This document shows, piece after piece, positions 1 to 8,915 of a stretch of DNA of 52,709 nt; positions within the stretch are counted from its first letter, which is position 1, and each line of letters starts with the position of its first letter. The position numbers and the translations under genes are program-made. The notes beneath the pieces were generated by a model. That model was not told the origin of the DNA and made no database searches. It saw nothing but the letters and a program-made list of their open reading frames with translations. The DNA is taken from assembly GCA_018713505.1 (NCBI GenBank), contig DVOL01000005.1, positions 1 to 52,709 of the forward strand, in the 5' to 3' direction. The DNA comes from Faeciplasma avium. GTDB taxonomy: Bacteria > Bacillota > Clostridia > Oscillospirales > Ruminococcaceae.

Positions 1-1248
1 GCCTATAAAGCCAATCTGCTTCTTGTAACCAGACCCGACAGCTACAGCGATTCGCTCATGCTGTATTCTCTGGATATTGACACCGGCAGGTTCTCTAAGC
101 TTATTAAGCTTTCCCAGACAAAATCTTATGACAGCATTGATTATGTCTATAATTCCAAAACCGACACGGCAATCGTCTACACTGCGCCGTCAGGCGCTTT
201 GACCAATCAGGAGGAATCCGCCTCGCCATACTATATTTCCGAGTATTCCTTGAGCGACCCGGATAATGTAGTTTTGCAAAAACACTATCTTGAAAATCAC
301 GGTGAAGCCTCCTTATTTGTCACGGTTTATGAGAACATAATTTCAACAGTAAGCGGAACTGAAAACAGCTATCGCTATTATGACTTCCTGAATCCGCCGA
401 AAAGCATAACGGTTGTCGGAAATCAGACGCTTTACGGCGATGCCATAACATCCTTTGAAATGGAAACCGGCGTACTCGTCAGGACGGTAGACTACGATTC
501 GGACTATGAAAGGCTTGATATAAAGCTAATGGCGAAAGACAAGGATTTCGACCTCTTCTCTCCTGTTTCCTATAATGTATATAAATATGTCAGGACGAAT
601 ACCTATTCCTCCTTGAACAGCTACAGCGGGCTTTTAGACAGACTTTCGCAGAGTCCCCTTGCACAGGTGCTTGCGGCTAACGGCGACGAATATTTCGGTC
701 TGCCCTTGTACGGCACATACTCCTACCCCAAAGAGAGCTACCCTGATAAAATAATCAACGCCGACGGAAGCGAGACTGACAACCCGGTTCCGTTTGCCGT
801 GGTTGCAACTCAAGGTCAGTACTGTGCAAGAAATATCGACGCCCTCGCCGGAACATATAACGACCCGGACGGCGATGAGCTGTACGAGGTTTTAAAGCAT
901 CTGGACAAAAAACCGTCTGGAGATAATCTTTTGTTCGGCGACGAATTTATTGTAAACGGCGAGTTTTGCTCGCTTAGCTGTGAGTACCTCATGATGAATC
1001 CCGCCTCTGAAAACAAAGAGGACGCCGCTAAATTTTTAGAGTATGTTTTCGATGCGAACAGCATAAATTATCCGTCGCTTGAGGAGGGCGAAAGCTACCT
1101 TGCCTTCTGGAGAATCATGCCATCCGACTATATGACGCCTCTTTACAGTGCATTTAACCGGGCAAGCCAAGGCGGCTTGTCCCAGAGCGAGCTCAAAGCC
1201 CTCGCTAAGGAAGCGGCAAAGGAGGTCCTAATGAGGATGGAGGGATAG
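1..1248 (+). CDS. Solute-binding-like protein, 5' end outside window
   Basis: The frame is open from base 1, so the gene starts upstream; 415 residues and the stop are visible. The first in-frame ATG (58) has no ribosome site and is internal. The C-terminal third (a run like NKEDAAKFLEYVFD, then a Ser/Glu-rich end) resembles the C-lobe of extracellular solute-binding proteins of ABC sugar importers, where 'A-x-x-F-L-x-Y' helices are common. The upstream part is rich in Tyr, Ser and Asp, with beta-strand-like segments typical of exported proteins. No signal peptide can be judged because the N-terminus is missing. No permease gene follows; the next gene is convergent. The family call is a weak inference; it could be another exported protein. 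Confidence 0.5.
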   Translation, partial: AYKANLLLVTRPDSYSDSLMLYSLDIDTGRFSKLIKLSQTKSYDSIDYVYNSKTDTAIVYTAPSGALTNQEESASPYYISEYSLSDPDNVVLQKHYLENHGEASLFVTVYENIISTVSGTENSYRYYDFLNPPKSITVVGNQTLYGDAITSFEMETGVLVRTVDYDSDYERLDIKLMAKDKDFDLFSPVSYNVYKYVRTNTYSSLNSYSGLLDRLSQSPLAQVLAANGDEYFGLPLYGTYSYPKESYPDKIINADGSETDNPVPFAVVATQGQYCARNIDALAGTYNDPDGDELYEVLKHLDKKPSGDNLLFGDEFIVNGEFCSLSCEYLMMNPASENKEDAAKFLEYVFDANSINYPSLEEGESYLAFWRIMPSDYMTPLYSAFNRASQGGLSQSELKALAKEAAKEVLMRMEG

Positions 1249-1277
1249 CGGCGCCGGGGTGATTTGGTGCAAAAAAT

Positions 1278-1301
1278 CACAGAGCTTTTTAAGGCTCTGT
1301 G
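1278..1301 (-). terminator. Hairpin terminator for the minus-strand fusion gene
   Basis: A perfect 8-bp stem (CACAGAGC / GCTCTGTG, 8-nt loop) is followed on the minus strand by ATTTTTT. It lies about 130 bp past the stop of the MFS/spermidine-synthase gene and would end that transcript. Confidence 0.6.
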
Positions 1302-1391
1302 AATGGCGGCAGCTTTATTAATAAATGAAGGTAAGGGTAAGCCGGCGGACTTGATTTCTGCGGTGCGCTGGGCTTGCCTTAGGCCTGTATC

Positions 1392-1429
1392 CTCCCGCCG
1401 GGGCGATAAGCCGTCTGCGGGAGCTTTTT
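1392..1429 (+). terminator. Hairpin terminator for the plus-strand first gene
   Basis: The stem CTCCCGC / GCGGGAG is followed by CTTTTTA on the plus strand, 140 bp after the stop at 1248. Its T-run overlaps the stop codon of the convergent gene, so the two transcription units abut. Confidence 0.6.
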
Positions 1430-3011
1430 ATCCCGTCAGAAGCTCATAAAGCTCCTTTAAGCCCATGCCTGAGAGCTGACTGCGGATGCTGACAAGCTCC
1501 CTTTCTATCATCTCGTCCAGGACCCGTATGCTTAGAAGCTCGACCGGCGCCCTGTCGTCGGTGAGGATTCTGCCGGTGCTTTTAGCCTTCGTCATGTCGT
1601 CGGCTATACGCCGCATGAAAAGATAAAGAGACTGGTTCTCTACGGTGGGGAGCATTTCGTTCAGCCGTTGTTGACAGTCGTAGCTGTTTGACGCCAGCAG
1701 TACAAGGTTGGAGCCTGCCGGGACGGTGTAGGCGTTGTCGAACACCTCTAGGATAGTGTCCTGAATGTGGGCGTTGATGCCGTCGGGATCGGGAGTGTAC
1801 ATATTCATGTTCACTCCTATCGCACCTCCAGGCTTTAGGTGCAGGGCAACCTGCTCGAAGAACTCCCGGCTTGCCATCTGGAAGGGGATGGTGATGTCCT
1901 GATAGGCGTCTATCATTATGACATCGTAGAGCTTGTCGGTCGTCGAGATGTAATGCCTGCCGTCCTGAGCGTAGGTGTCAACGCAGTCGGGGAGGTCGAA
2001 ATACTCGTTGGCAAGATATATTATCTTCTCGTCGATTTCCACGCCGTCGATATCGTCAAGACCGAAATAGTAAACGCACTGCTCGGCGCAGGTGCCCGTC
2101 CCCAGGCCCAAAATCAGCACGCTTATTTCATCGTTCTCTCCGGCTCCTGCCATCACGGCGGAGGCTAAAAGATAGTCGTAAAACATTCCGCTCAGCCCGG
2201 GACGCTTGAGCTTAATCGACTGCACCCCGAAAAGGACATTGGTGGAAAAAATCAGGCTGCTTCCGGTGTCCTCGATTCTTAGGTAGTTGTAGACGGACTC
2301 CGACTCGTAGATGTTGTCGCTTGCCCAGAAGGCGGTGCCTATCCTGGTGGAAAAGCCTCCCACGGCAAGTGCAGCCGCCGAGATTATTTCTGCCGCCGCC
2401 CTCGCCTTTTTGCGAAAAAAGAGGTATACTAGGCAGACGGTATACAAAACTCCGGCGAAGATTATAAAGGTCGCCGAGGTCCCGACATAGGGGATTGTTA
2501 CAAAGGTGGGAAGAAATGTGCCTATTATCGAGCCTACGGTGTTTGCCGCCTCGATGATTCCGCAGGTTCTGCCGTTTTCGTCGAGGCTGTTTACCGCATA
2601 CTTTACAAGATTCGGGGTCACCATTCCAAGCACCATCAGCGGGAAGGCGAAAACCAGTATTGCGCTGAGAAATGCGGCGGCTATCAGGTATCCGTTTGTC
2701 ACCACCAGAGAAAGCCCGAGAGCAACGCCGGAGATTATAAACTTTCCCAAAAGCGGGATGAGCATCGTCCAGGTTGCGGCGGCAAAGAGCCAGATAAACA
2801 GCCTGTCGGGATTCTTATGGCGGTCAGCCATCCGCCCTCCCAGGACATTTCCTATAGCCATGGCAATCATTATCGTGCCTATAATTATCGTCCAGACTAT
2901 CTGAGAGGAGGAGAAATACGGAGCCATCAGCCGTGACGCTCCCAGCTCGATAGCCATCACCGACAGCCCGGATATGAATGCGGTGAGATAAAAAAGCCAT
3001 TTGTTTTTCAT
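1428..3011 (-). CDS. Fused MFS-like membrane domain / spermidine synthase-like protein
   Basis: A 527-residue protein with two parts. Residues 1-220 hold about seven hydrophobic segments resembling the membrane half of 'fused MFS/spermidine synthase' proteins. Residues 225-527 are a spermidine-synthase-like Rossmann methyltransferase fold: the SAM-type loop ILGLGTGT (about 300-307), the acidic residue in GVEID (325) and AQDGR (350). Known members of this fused family have uncertain substrates, so polyamine synthesis should not be assumed. I placed the start at the ATG at 3011, preceded by AAAGGA at a spacing of about 6; the in-frame TTG at 3026 lacks a ribosome site. It is last in a possible three-gene minus-strand unit, after the FGGY kinase. 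Confidence 0.8.
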   Translation of the reverse strand: MKNKWLFYLTAFISGLSVMAIELGASRLMAPYFSSSQIVWTIIIGTIMIAMAIGNVLGGRMADRHKNPDRLFIWLFAAATWTMLIPLLGKFIISGVALGLSLVVTNGYLIAAAFLSAILVFAFPLMVLGMVTPNLVKYAVNSLDENGRTCGIIEAANTVGSIIGTFLPTFVTIPYVGTSATFIIFAGVLYTVCLVYLFFRKKARAAAEIISAAALAVGGFSTRIGTAFWASDNIYESESVYNYLRIEDTGSSLIFSTNVLFGVQSIKLKRPGLSGMFYDYLLASAVMAGAGENDEISVLILGLGTGTCAEQCVYYFGLDDIDGVEIDEKIIYLANEYFDLPDCVDTYAQDGRHYISTTDKLYDVIMIDAYQDITIPFQMASREFFEQVALHLKPGGAIGVNMNMYTPDPDGINAHIQDTILEVFDNAYTVPAGSNLVLLASNSYDCQQRLNEMLPTVENQSLYLFMRRIADDMTKAKSTGRILTDDRAPVELLSIRVLDEMIERELVSIRSQLSGMGLKELYELLTG

Positions 3012-3033
3012 CTTATGTCCTTTCAAGCCGACT

Positions 3034-3071
3034 GCCGCCGACCCGATTAAAACAGGACGGCGGCTTTTTTT
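3034..3071. other. GC-rich hairpin with T-run toward the plus strand
   Basis: GCCGCCG / CGGCGGC arms with a 17-nt loop and seven T residues on the plus strand. No plus-strand gene ends here. On the minus strand it sits in the gap between the FGGY kinase and the fusion gene, just upstream of that gene's ribosome site, without a T-run after it. It may tune expression of the last gene or weaken read-through. Confidence 0.4.
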
Positions 3072-3096
3072 GGCTTATATTCTAAAAATATGCCTC

Positions 3097-4662
3097 CTAG
3101 AAGCTCTCGACGGCGGCTCTTTCAGCCGGAAGCATTCTCTTGTAGCGCTCGATGTAGGCGTTGAAGCCCTCGACATCCTTTTGCTCGGGAGCCTCGGTAA
3201 TAGCCTTCATGCCGGCAAAGACCCTCTCGTCAAGGTAATCGTCAAGGCTTACGCTGTTGCCCAGCACCATGTACTGAGCAAGCACCGCCATACCCCAGGC
3301 TCCGCCCTCGCCCGCCGTCTCCATTACCGAGACGGGAGTGTTCATGGCGGCGGCAAGGAGCTTTTGACCTACTCCCTTTGTCTTGAAGTATCCGCCGTGA
3401 CCTAAAATAGAGTCTATCTCGACATTCTCGGACAGAAGTATGTCCATGCCGATTTTAAGGGTCGCAAGAGCCGAGAAGAGGTTGTTTCTTATGAGGTTTG
3501 CAAGGGTAAAGCTCGACTCGGGGCTGCGAAGCAGCATCGGTCTGCCCTGCTCGAAGTGGGTTATATGCTCGCCGGAGAAGTAGTTGCAGCTCACCATTCC
3601 GCCGCAGTCGGGGTCGCCGGTGAGAGCGTGGTACAAAAGCATATCGTAAAGGGCGGGCTTTGCAATCGGATTGCCGGAAAGCGAGGCGAACTCGGAGAAT
3701 ATTCTCATCCATGCGTCAAGGTCGGTGGAGCAGTTGTTGCAGTGGACCATGGCGACCGGCTTGCCGGAGGGAGTCGTAACCATGTCAATCTCGGGATACA
3801 GTCTTGAAAGGGGACGGCTTAGGACTATCATCGCAAATACCGAGGTGCCGGCGGAGACATTTCCCGTCTTGACTCTTACGCTGTTAGTAGCAACCATCCC
3901 GGTTCCTGCGTCTCCCTCGGGAGGGCAGACCGGGATTCCCGCCTCAAGATTCCCGGAGGGGTCTATGAACCTAGCGCCGGACTCGGTGAGAAGCCCTGCG
4001 TTCTCGCCTGCGGGAAGAACCCCGGGGAGGACATCCTCCAGCCTCCAGTCAAAGGAGTAGGAAGCGATAAGCTCGTCGAACTGCTTTATCATCTCCTGAT
4101 TGAACTGGCAGCTGTCAGAGTCTATCGGGAACATTCCAGACGCCTCGCCGACTCCAAGGACCCTCTTGCCGGTGAGCATATAGTGGATGTATCCCGCAAG
4201 GGTGAGCACATAGCTTATCCTTTTTGTATGCTCCTCGCCGTTTAGTATCGCCTGATAGAGGTGCGCTATGCTCCAGCGCTGGGGGATGTTGAAGCCAAAA
4301 AGCTCGCTCAGCCTGTCGCTTGCCTCCTTGGTGATGGTGTTTCTCCAGGTCCTGAAGGGGACTAAAAGCTCGCCGGCGCTGTCAAACGCCATGTAGCCGT
4401 GCATCATTGCGGAAAAGCCCATTCCTCCGACCCTTTTAAGAGTCTCGCCGTATTTGGAGCTATAGTCCTCGGCGAGCCTTGAATAGGCGTCCTGAAGCCC
4501 GCCGGAGATATCCTCCAGCGAATAGGTCCAGATTCCGTTTTCAAGACGATTCTCCCAGTCGTGGGAGCCTTGGGCGACGACCTTGGAGTCCTCGTCGATT
4601 AGAATCGCCTTGATTCTCGTGGAGCCAAACTCGATTCCAAGATAGGTTTTCATGCTGTTCAT
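3097..4662 (-). CDS. FGGY-family carbohydrate kinase
   Basis: A 521-residue cytoplasmic sugar kinase of the FGGY family, which phosphorylates pentoses, pentuloses or related sugars with ATP. Seen: the N-terminal phosphate-1 motif (GIEFGSTRIKA near residue 10), the substrate loop FSAMMHGYMAFD, the RTWRN segment, the ATPase-like EGDAGTGMVATNSV and NVSAGTSVFAM, and C-terminal GHGGYFKTKG. The sugar cannot be read from sequence; a canonical XylB lies elsewhere in the window and this one is clearly different, so xylulose is less likely. The start at 4662 has AAGGAG nine bases upstream; the ATG at 4692 has none. It follows the esterase by 81 bp and both probably use the promoter at 6028-6056. Confidence 0.85.
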   Translation of the reverse strand: MNSMKTYLGIEFGSTRIKAILIDEDSKVVAQGSHDWENRLENGIWTYSLEDISGGLQDAYSRLAEDYSSKYGETLKRVGGMGFSAMMHGYMAFDSAGELLVPFRTWRNTITKEASDRLSELFGFNIPQRWSIAHLYQAILNGEEHTKRISYVLTLAGYIHYMLTGKRVLGVGEASGMFPIDSDSCQFNQEMIKQFDELIASYSFDWRLEDVLPGVLPAGENAGLLTESGARFIDPSGNLEAGIPVCPPEGDAGTGMVATNSVRVKTGNVSAGTSVFAMIVLSRPLSRLYPEIDMVTTPSGKPVAMVHCNNCSTDLDAWMRIFSEFASLSGNPIAKPALYDMLLYHALTGDPDCGGMVSCNYFSGEHITHFEQGRPMLLRSPESSFTLANLIRNNLFSALATLKIGMDILLSENVEIDSILGHGGYFKTKGVGQKLLAAAMNTPVSVMETAGEGGAWGMAVLAQYMVLGNSVSLDDYLDERVFAGMKAITEAPEQKDVEGFNAYIERYKRMLPAERAAVESF

Positions 4663-4743
4663 ACTATCCTTCTCCTTGCTTTTTATTGACATAAGCTGCG
4701 CCGCCGCTATGCCAGCCTAAAGACGGGCCTTGGCAGACCTTAA

Positions 4744-5841
4744 TCAGCTTGCCTTGAATATGTATTTTGCGAAGTTGTAGGTGCCCACCTCGATGGCAGG
4801 TCCGCCGTGCCATGAGGAAACCATCTGATATTTATGGGTGACGCCGTTTCGTGTGAAGATGTCGGAATAGGTCTTGGGGGTGTTCCATACGACCTGGTCG
4901 TCGTCTCCTGCGAAGATTTCAAGAAGGTAGGGGCTGTACTCCTCGGGGAAAACAAGCTCGTCCTCCGAAAGCTGACCGGGGTGCATATTGGGGTCACCGG
5001 GGGTAAGACCGGGAGCCGGGCAGAACGCAGCTATGTAGCCGAATTTGTCCGGGTGCATAAGACCTATTGCAAGAGCCTCCCTTCCGCCCATCGAGAAGCC
5101 GCAGACGGCTGTATGGTCCCTGCCAGTGAGGGCAGAGTAGTTTTCCTCTATGTAGGGCATGAGGTCGGTGGTTATCTCCTCGACGCAGTTATCGTATATC
5201 AGGCTGTTTTCGAGATTCATCCCGGTGCAGGAGTCCTGCTGACCCTTTTTGGAGGCGAAGATGTCGGGAAATACTACAATCATCTCCTCCGCCTCACCGT
5301 CAGCAATCATCTTGCCTATAATGTTCTGACAGCCGGCGTCCTCCGCCATAGAGTTATTGTGCCCCCAATAGCCGTGGAGGATGTATAAAACCGGGTAGCT
5401 CTTCGACTCGTCATAGGACGCAGGAAGATATACCCTCGCCTTTCTGTCCTTCTCGCAAACGCTAGAGTAGTAAGTGATTTCGGTAAGAGTGCCGTACTCC
5501 TTTATCGTCGGGAAGGAGGGGGAGCCGCTCACCCAGCCCGGGGAATACTTACTGGGGAGGGTATCGGTGGTTTCAATGTCCTTCATAAAAAGCTCTCCTG
5601 TCATGGGATTCTCCTCGAGATAGGAAAACAGCATATTAAAATCACGGATGCTGATTTCCCCGCCGTTTTCGTAGATGCTTTTAAGACCTGCCATACTGCC
5701 GGTTGTGATTCCCACTAGGACATCTCTTAGGTCCTTGTTGGATGTGAAGCCGTCCTTATTGGCGTCGTATGCCGAGCGTGACGGCGTGCCGGAGAGTAAA
5801 ATCCCGGCTGCGAGTGCGGTTGATATTAGCTTGGTTGGCAT
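4744..5841 (-). CDS. Secreted esterase (alpha/beta hydrolase) with N-terminal dockerin-like EF-hand segment
   Basis: A 365-residue exported protein. It starts with a signal-peptide-like stretch (MPTKLISTALAAGILLSG). A single clear EF-hand loop follows (DANKDGFTSNKD, residues 26-37), then a second degenerate copy (ENGGEISIRDFNMLFSYL), like a dockerin with one damaged repeat. The esterase-D/feruloyl-esterase-like domain covers about 115-365, with nucleophile GFSMGG (Ser250), acidic AGDDD (313-315) and His in SWHGG (345). Such enzymes often remove acetyl or feruloyl groups from plant polysaccharide; the substrate here is inferred only. The start at 5841 has GGAGG five bases upstream; the longer in-frame start at 5904 has none. 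Cellulosome attachment is possible but unproven. Confidence 0.8.
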   Translation of the reverse strand: MPTKLISTALAAGILLSGTPSRSAYDANKDGFTSNKDLRDVLVGITTGSMAGLKSIYENGGEISIRDFNMLFSYLEENPMTGELFMKDIETTDTLPSKYSPGWVSGSPSFPTIKEYGTLTEITYYSSVCEKDRKARVYLPASYDESKSYPVLYILHGYWGHNNSMAEDAGCQNIIGKMIADGEAEEMIVVFPDIFASKKGQQDSCTGMNLENSLIYDNCVEEITTDLMPYIEENYSALTGRDHTAVCGFSMGGREALAIGLMHPDKFGYIAAFCPAPGLTPGDPNMHPGQLSEDELVFPEEYSPYLLEIFAGDDDQVVWNTPKTYSDIFTRNGVTHKYQMVSSWHGGPAIEVGTYNFAKYIFKAS

Positions 5842-6027
5842 TTTTTCCTCCATTGCCGTGTAAAAGTTACTGCCTGTTAGGTCCCTTGAAGCCGACAGCG
5901 GCACCGGGTCTTTAGCCGACAGCGAAATATTCGTATCGGATAACAGCTCCCGTATGCCGCCGGAGGAAGCAAGCAGCCGGATAAATCCATGCCCTAGCGC
6001 CTCACAGCCTCACAGTCCTGTTTAATA
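5842..6027 (-). other. Leader of the esterase transcript, with short repeats
   Basis: About 180 nt separate the promoter (6028-6056) from the esterase start. Two direct repeats are visible: AGCCGACAGCG at 5890-5900 and 5914-5924 (period 24), and tandem CCTCACAG at 6000-6007/6008-6015. I recognise no riboswitch or short gene here. Confidence 0.4.
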
Positions 6028-6056
6028 ATTATAGAGTAAACCTACGAAAATGTCAA
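6028..6056 (-). promoter_or_regulatory. Consensus sigma-A promoter for the esterase unit
   Basis: On the minus strand TTGACA-N17-TATAAT, a perfect consensus match (-35 at 6051-6056, -10 at 6028-6033). It drives the esterase and probably the FGGY kinase behind it. Confidence 0.8.
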
Positions 6057-6145
6057 TATTAATTAGTGAATAAAGAGAAAAAGCCGCATCAGGCTTTTAC
6101 AAGTTTCTAAAACGAAAAGTTTTTTGTTTTGTAACAAAAATGTAA

Positions 6146-6174
6146 TTGTATTTTCTGAGATTATGTGCTACAAT
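6146..6174 (+). promoter_or_regulatory. Sigma-A promoter for murA
   Basis: TTGTAT-N17-TACAAT (-35 at 6146-6151, -10 at 6169-6174), divergent from the esterase promoter. The leader runs about 95 nt. An AGGAGG at 6234-6239 in it faces no usable start codon. Confidence 0.75.
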
Positions 6175-6274
6175 ACGATAGATACACTAAAAAACTTGTC
6201 GGGGACAGGGCAGGGGCTTATTTTCTTTCCTGTAGGAGGTTTCTCTCCCGGCATTTAGGGGATATTAATTAATC

Positions 6275-7564
6275 ATGAATAATATGGATAAATTTATTAT
6301 ACACGGCGGGAAGCCGCTCATCGGGAGCGTCAATGTGAGCGGAGCAAAAAACGCCGCCGTTGCCATAGTTGCCGCAACCATTCTTTCGGACGAGCCCTGC
6401 ACACTTGAGAATGTCCCGGAGATAAGCGATATAAGCATTGCTCTTAGGATTCTGTACGAGATGGGCGCAGGGATAAGGATAATCGACAAGAACACGATGA
6501 GGATAGACCCCAGGGGGATTTCAAATCCCGTAGTGCCGTATGAGCTTGCCCGCTCGATGAGGGCGTCCAGCTATTTTCTAGGCACCCTTTTGGGGAGGTT
6601 TAAAAAGGCGGATGTCCCTATGCCGGGAGGCTGCGACCTGGGAGACCGTCCCATAGACCAGCACATCAAGGCGTTTAACTGCTTGGGGGCGAGCTGCGCC
6701 ATAGACGGCGGAATAGTCAGCCTCAGGGCGGACGAGCTTATCGGAAGCCAGATTTATTTTGACATCAACACCGTAGGCGGCACGATAAACGCCATCTTCG
6801 CCGCAGTAAAGGCAAAGGGGCTTACCGTAATCGAGAACGCCGCCAAGGAGCCTCACATAGTAGACCTTGCCAACTTCCTAAACACCATGGGCGCAGATAT
6901 CATGGGAGCAGGAACGGATGTCATCAAGATAAGGGGAGTATCTGTGCTGAAGGGCGTTGACTACGCCATAATCCCCGACCAGATAGAGGCAGGAACATAT
7001 ATGGTTGCCGCCGCAGCCACAAAGGGAAATGTCTGGATAAACAATGTAATCCCCAAGCATTTGGAGTCGATAACCGCAAAGCTGAGAAAGGTTGGCGCCT
7101 CGGTGGAGGAGTATGACGAGAGCATCCATGTCCGTGCCGACGGTCCGCTTCTTTCCACAAGCCTAAAGACGCTTCCGCATCCCGGCTTCCCGACCGATAT
7201 GCAGCCGCAGTTTTCCACCATGCTGACGGTGTCCGAGGGCACCAGCGTCGTGACCGACGATATATTCGACAACCGCTTCAGATATGTCAGCGAGCTTCGC
7301 AGGATGGGAGCAAACATCAAGGTGGAGGGCACCACCGCCATAATCCAGGGCATACCCCAGCTCACGGGAGCCTCGGTCCGGGCGACCGACCTAAGAGCAG
7401 GTGCGGCGCTTGTAATAGCGGGGCTGATGGCAAGCGGGACCACGGTTGTTGAAAATATCTTCCATATAGACAGGGGCTATGAAAACTTCGACGACAAGCT
7501 CAAGGGTCTCGGGGCGGATATCAGGCGTGTTGCAGACTATGAGCCTAAAAGAAGGGTAATCTAG
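6275..7564 (+). CDS. murA: UDP-N-acetylglucosamine 1-carboxyvinyltransferase
   Basis: Catalyses the first committed step of peptidoglycan synthesis: transfer of enolpyruvate from PEP to UDP-GlcNAc, in the cytoplasm. The 429-residue length is normal. Seen: GAKNA with the conserved Lys25-Asn26, the active-site loop PMPGGCDLGDRPIDQH with catalytic Cys120 (the fosfomycin target), ArgArg-type inner repeats, and the C-terminal FHIDRGYENF. The Cys is intact, so no built-in fosfomycin insensitivity of the Asp type is seen. The ATG at 6275 has AGGGG 13 bases upstream; a second ATG three codons in (6284) is also possible. It heads a plus-strand group with the WalJ-like hydrolase and rlmH. Confidence 0.95.
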   Translation: MNNMDKFIIHGGKPLIGSVNVSGAKNAAVAIVAATILSDEPCTLENVPEISDISIALRILYEMGAGIRIIDKNTMRIDPRGISNPVVPYELARSMRASSYFLGTLLGRFKKADVPMPGGCDLGDRPIDQHIKAFNCLGASCAIDGGIVSLRADELIGSQIYFDINTVGGTINAIFAAVKAKGLTVIENAAKEPHIVDLANFLNTMGADIMGAGTDVIKIRGVSVLKGVDYAIIPDQIEAGTYMVAAAATKGNVWINNVIPKHLESITAKLRKVGASVEEYDESIHVRADGPLLSTSLKTLPHPGFPTDMQPQFSTMLTVSEGTSVVTDDIFDNRFRYVSELRRMGANIKVEGTTAIIQGIPQLTGASVRATDLRAGAALVIAGLMASGTTVVENIFHIDRGYENFDDKLKGLGADIRRVADYEPKRRVI

Positions 7565-7613
7565 GCGCTTTTATATTTCAAGGATAAATAAGTCAGCTAA
7601 AGGAGAGCTTTAT

Positions 7614-8399
7614 TTGGCAAGGATATATCCCTTATTTTCCTCCAGCTCGGGGAACTCCTACTTTATCGGGACGGCGTCGGGCGGAATACTTATCGACGCC
7701 GGGGCAAGCTGCCGCAGGCTGGTTTCGGCTCTTCGGCAAAACGATATCCCTCCCGAGGCGGTCAAGGCGGTGTTTATAACTCACGACCACAGCGACCATA
7801 TCGCAGGGCTTAGGGTATTTACAAAGAACTATCCCGTCCCGGTTTACGCCTCACCGGCTACGCTTGAATGGCTTGAAAGGGGAGGGCATATTGCCTCCCT
7901 CGGGAAAAGCATCCCGATAGGCGGAAGGGAGGAGGCGGCAGGCTATTTTGTGACCTCCTTCAAGACCCCTCACGACGCTATCGAGAGCGTCGGCTACAGA
8001 ATCTCCACCCCCGATAACAAGACTGTATGCATCTGCACCGACCTCGGCCATGTGACACCTGAGGCGGACGCCTGCATGTGCGGCTGCGACGCTGTTCTGA
8101 TAGAGTCAAACTATGACGAGGGAATGCTCAGGTCGGGTCCCTACCCATACTGCCTGAAGCGGCGGATAGCCTCCTCGGACGGTCATCTTTCCAACTCGAT
8201 GAGCGCAAGAGAGGTAAGGCGGCTTATAGACGCCGGAACGACAAGGGTAATACTCGGTCACCTCAGCCGGGAGAACAACACGCCCATCGTAGCGAGGAAC
8301 ACCCTTGAAAGGGAGCTTGGCGGGGAATGTGTCGCCGGGCGTGACTTCCTTTTGTACATAGCCCCCGTTGAGACGGAGGGCATGGCGGTCGTATTTTAG
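7614..8399 (+). CDS. MBL-fold metallo-hydrolase (WalJ/YycJ-like)
   Basis: A 261-residue metallo-beta-lactamase-fold protein. The SSSSGN N-terminus and metal motif HDHSDH (residues 57-62) match the YycJ/WalJ group, which in Bacillus is linked to the WalRK cell-wall regulon and DNA processing; the exact reaction is unsettled. Other metal ligands are plausible in CTDLGH (near 141) and GHLSREN (near 220). It starts at TTG 7614 with AAGGAG eight bases upstream. It lies 49 bp after murA and 23 bp before rlmH. The neighbouring rlmH supports the assignment, since walJ and rlmH are commonly close in Firmicutes. No walRK genes are in the window. Confidence 0.8.
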   Translation: MARIYPLFSSSSGNSYFIGTASGGILIDAGASCRRLVSALRQNDIPPEAVKAVFITHDHSDHIAGLRVFTKNYPVPVYASPATLEWLERGGHIASLGKSIPIGGREEAAGYFVTSFKTPHDAIESVGYRISTPDNKTVCICTDLGHVTPEADACMCGCDAVLIESNYDEGMLRSGPYPYCLKRRIASSDGHLSNSMSAREVRRLIDAGTTRVILGHLSRENNTPIVARNTLERELGGECVAGRDFLLYIAPVETEGMAVVF

Positions 8400-8422
8400 A
8401 AGCCGTCAGAGCGTATACGACT

Positions 8423-8905
8423 ATGAATATAAATATTGTCTGTATAGGGAAGCTCAAGGAGTCCTACTGGCGGGAGGCTGTTTCGGAGTATGTAAAAAGG
8501 GTCTCGCCGTATGCGGCTCTTAGGATTTGCGAGCTGCCTGAGTCAAGGCTTCCTGAAAATCCCTCCCCGGCTCAGATAGAGTCCGCTTTAACCGAGGAGT
8601 ATAAAAGCATGCTCCCTTATGTCAGCGCCAGGTCGGCGTATAATGTCGCCCTTTGCGTGGAGGGCGAGCAGCTTGACAGCCTACAGCTCGCCAAGGGTCT
8701 TGACAGGTGGGGGACTCAGGGCTTCAGCACCGTCAATTTCTTTATAGGAAGCTCCTTTGGGCTGAGCGGAGAGCTGAAAGCCTCGGCAAGGCTTCGGCTC
8801 TCGATCTCAAGGCTTACGCTTCCTCACCAGCTCGCCAGAGTGGTATTGTGCGAGCAGATTTACCGTGCCTACACCATAATCAACAACAAAAGATACCATA
8901 AGTAG
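8423..8905 (+). CDS. rlmH: 23S rRNA (pseudouridine1915-N3)-methyltransferase RlmH
   Basis: A 160-residue SPOUT methyltransferase that methylates pseudouridine 1915 in helix 69 of 23S rRNA, at the subunit interface. Seen: the N-terminal NINIVCIGKLKESYWREAV typical of RlmH, the SAM-binding knot FFIGSSFGLS, and the C-terminal SRLTLPHQLARVVLCEQIYRA ending in KRYHK. Length is normal. The ATG at 8423 has no strong ribosome site, so it may be translationally coupled to the upstream gene. A terminator follows directly. Confidence 0.95.
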   Translation: MNINIVCIGKLKESYWREAVSEYVKRVSPYAALRICELPESRLPENPSPAQIESALTEEYKSMLPYVSARSAYNVALCVEGEQLDSLQLAKGLDRWGTQGFSTVNFFIGSSFGLSGELKASARLRLSISRLTLPHQLARVVLCEQIYRAYTIINNKRYHK

Positions 8906-8915
8906 AAAAATGAGT

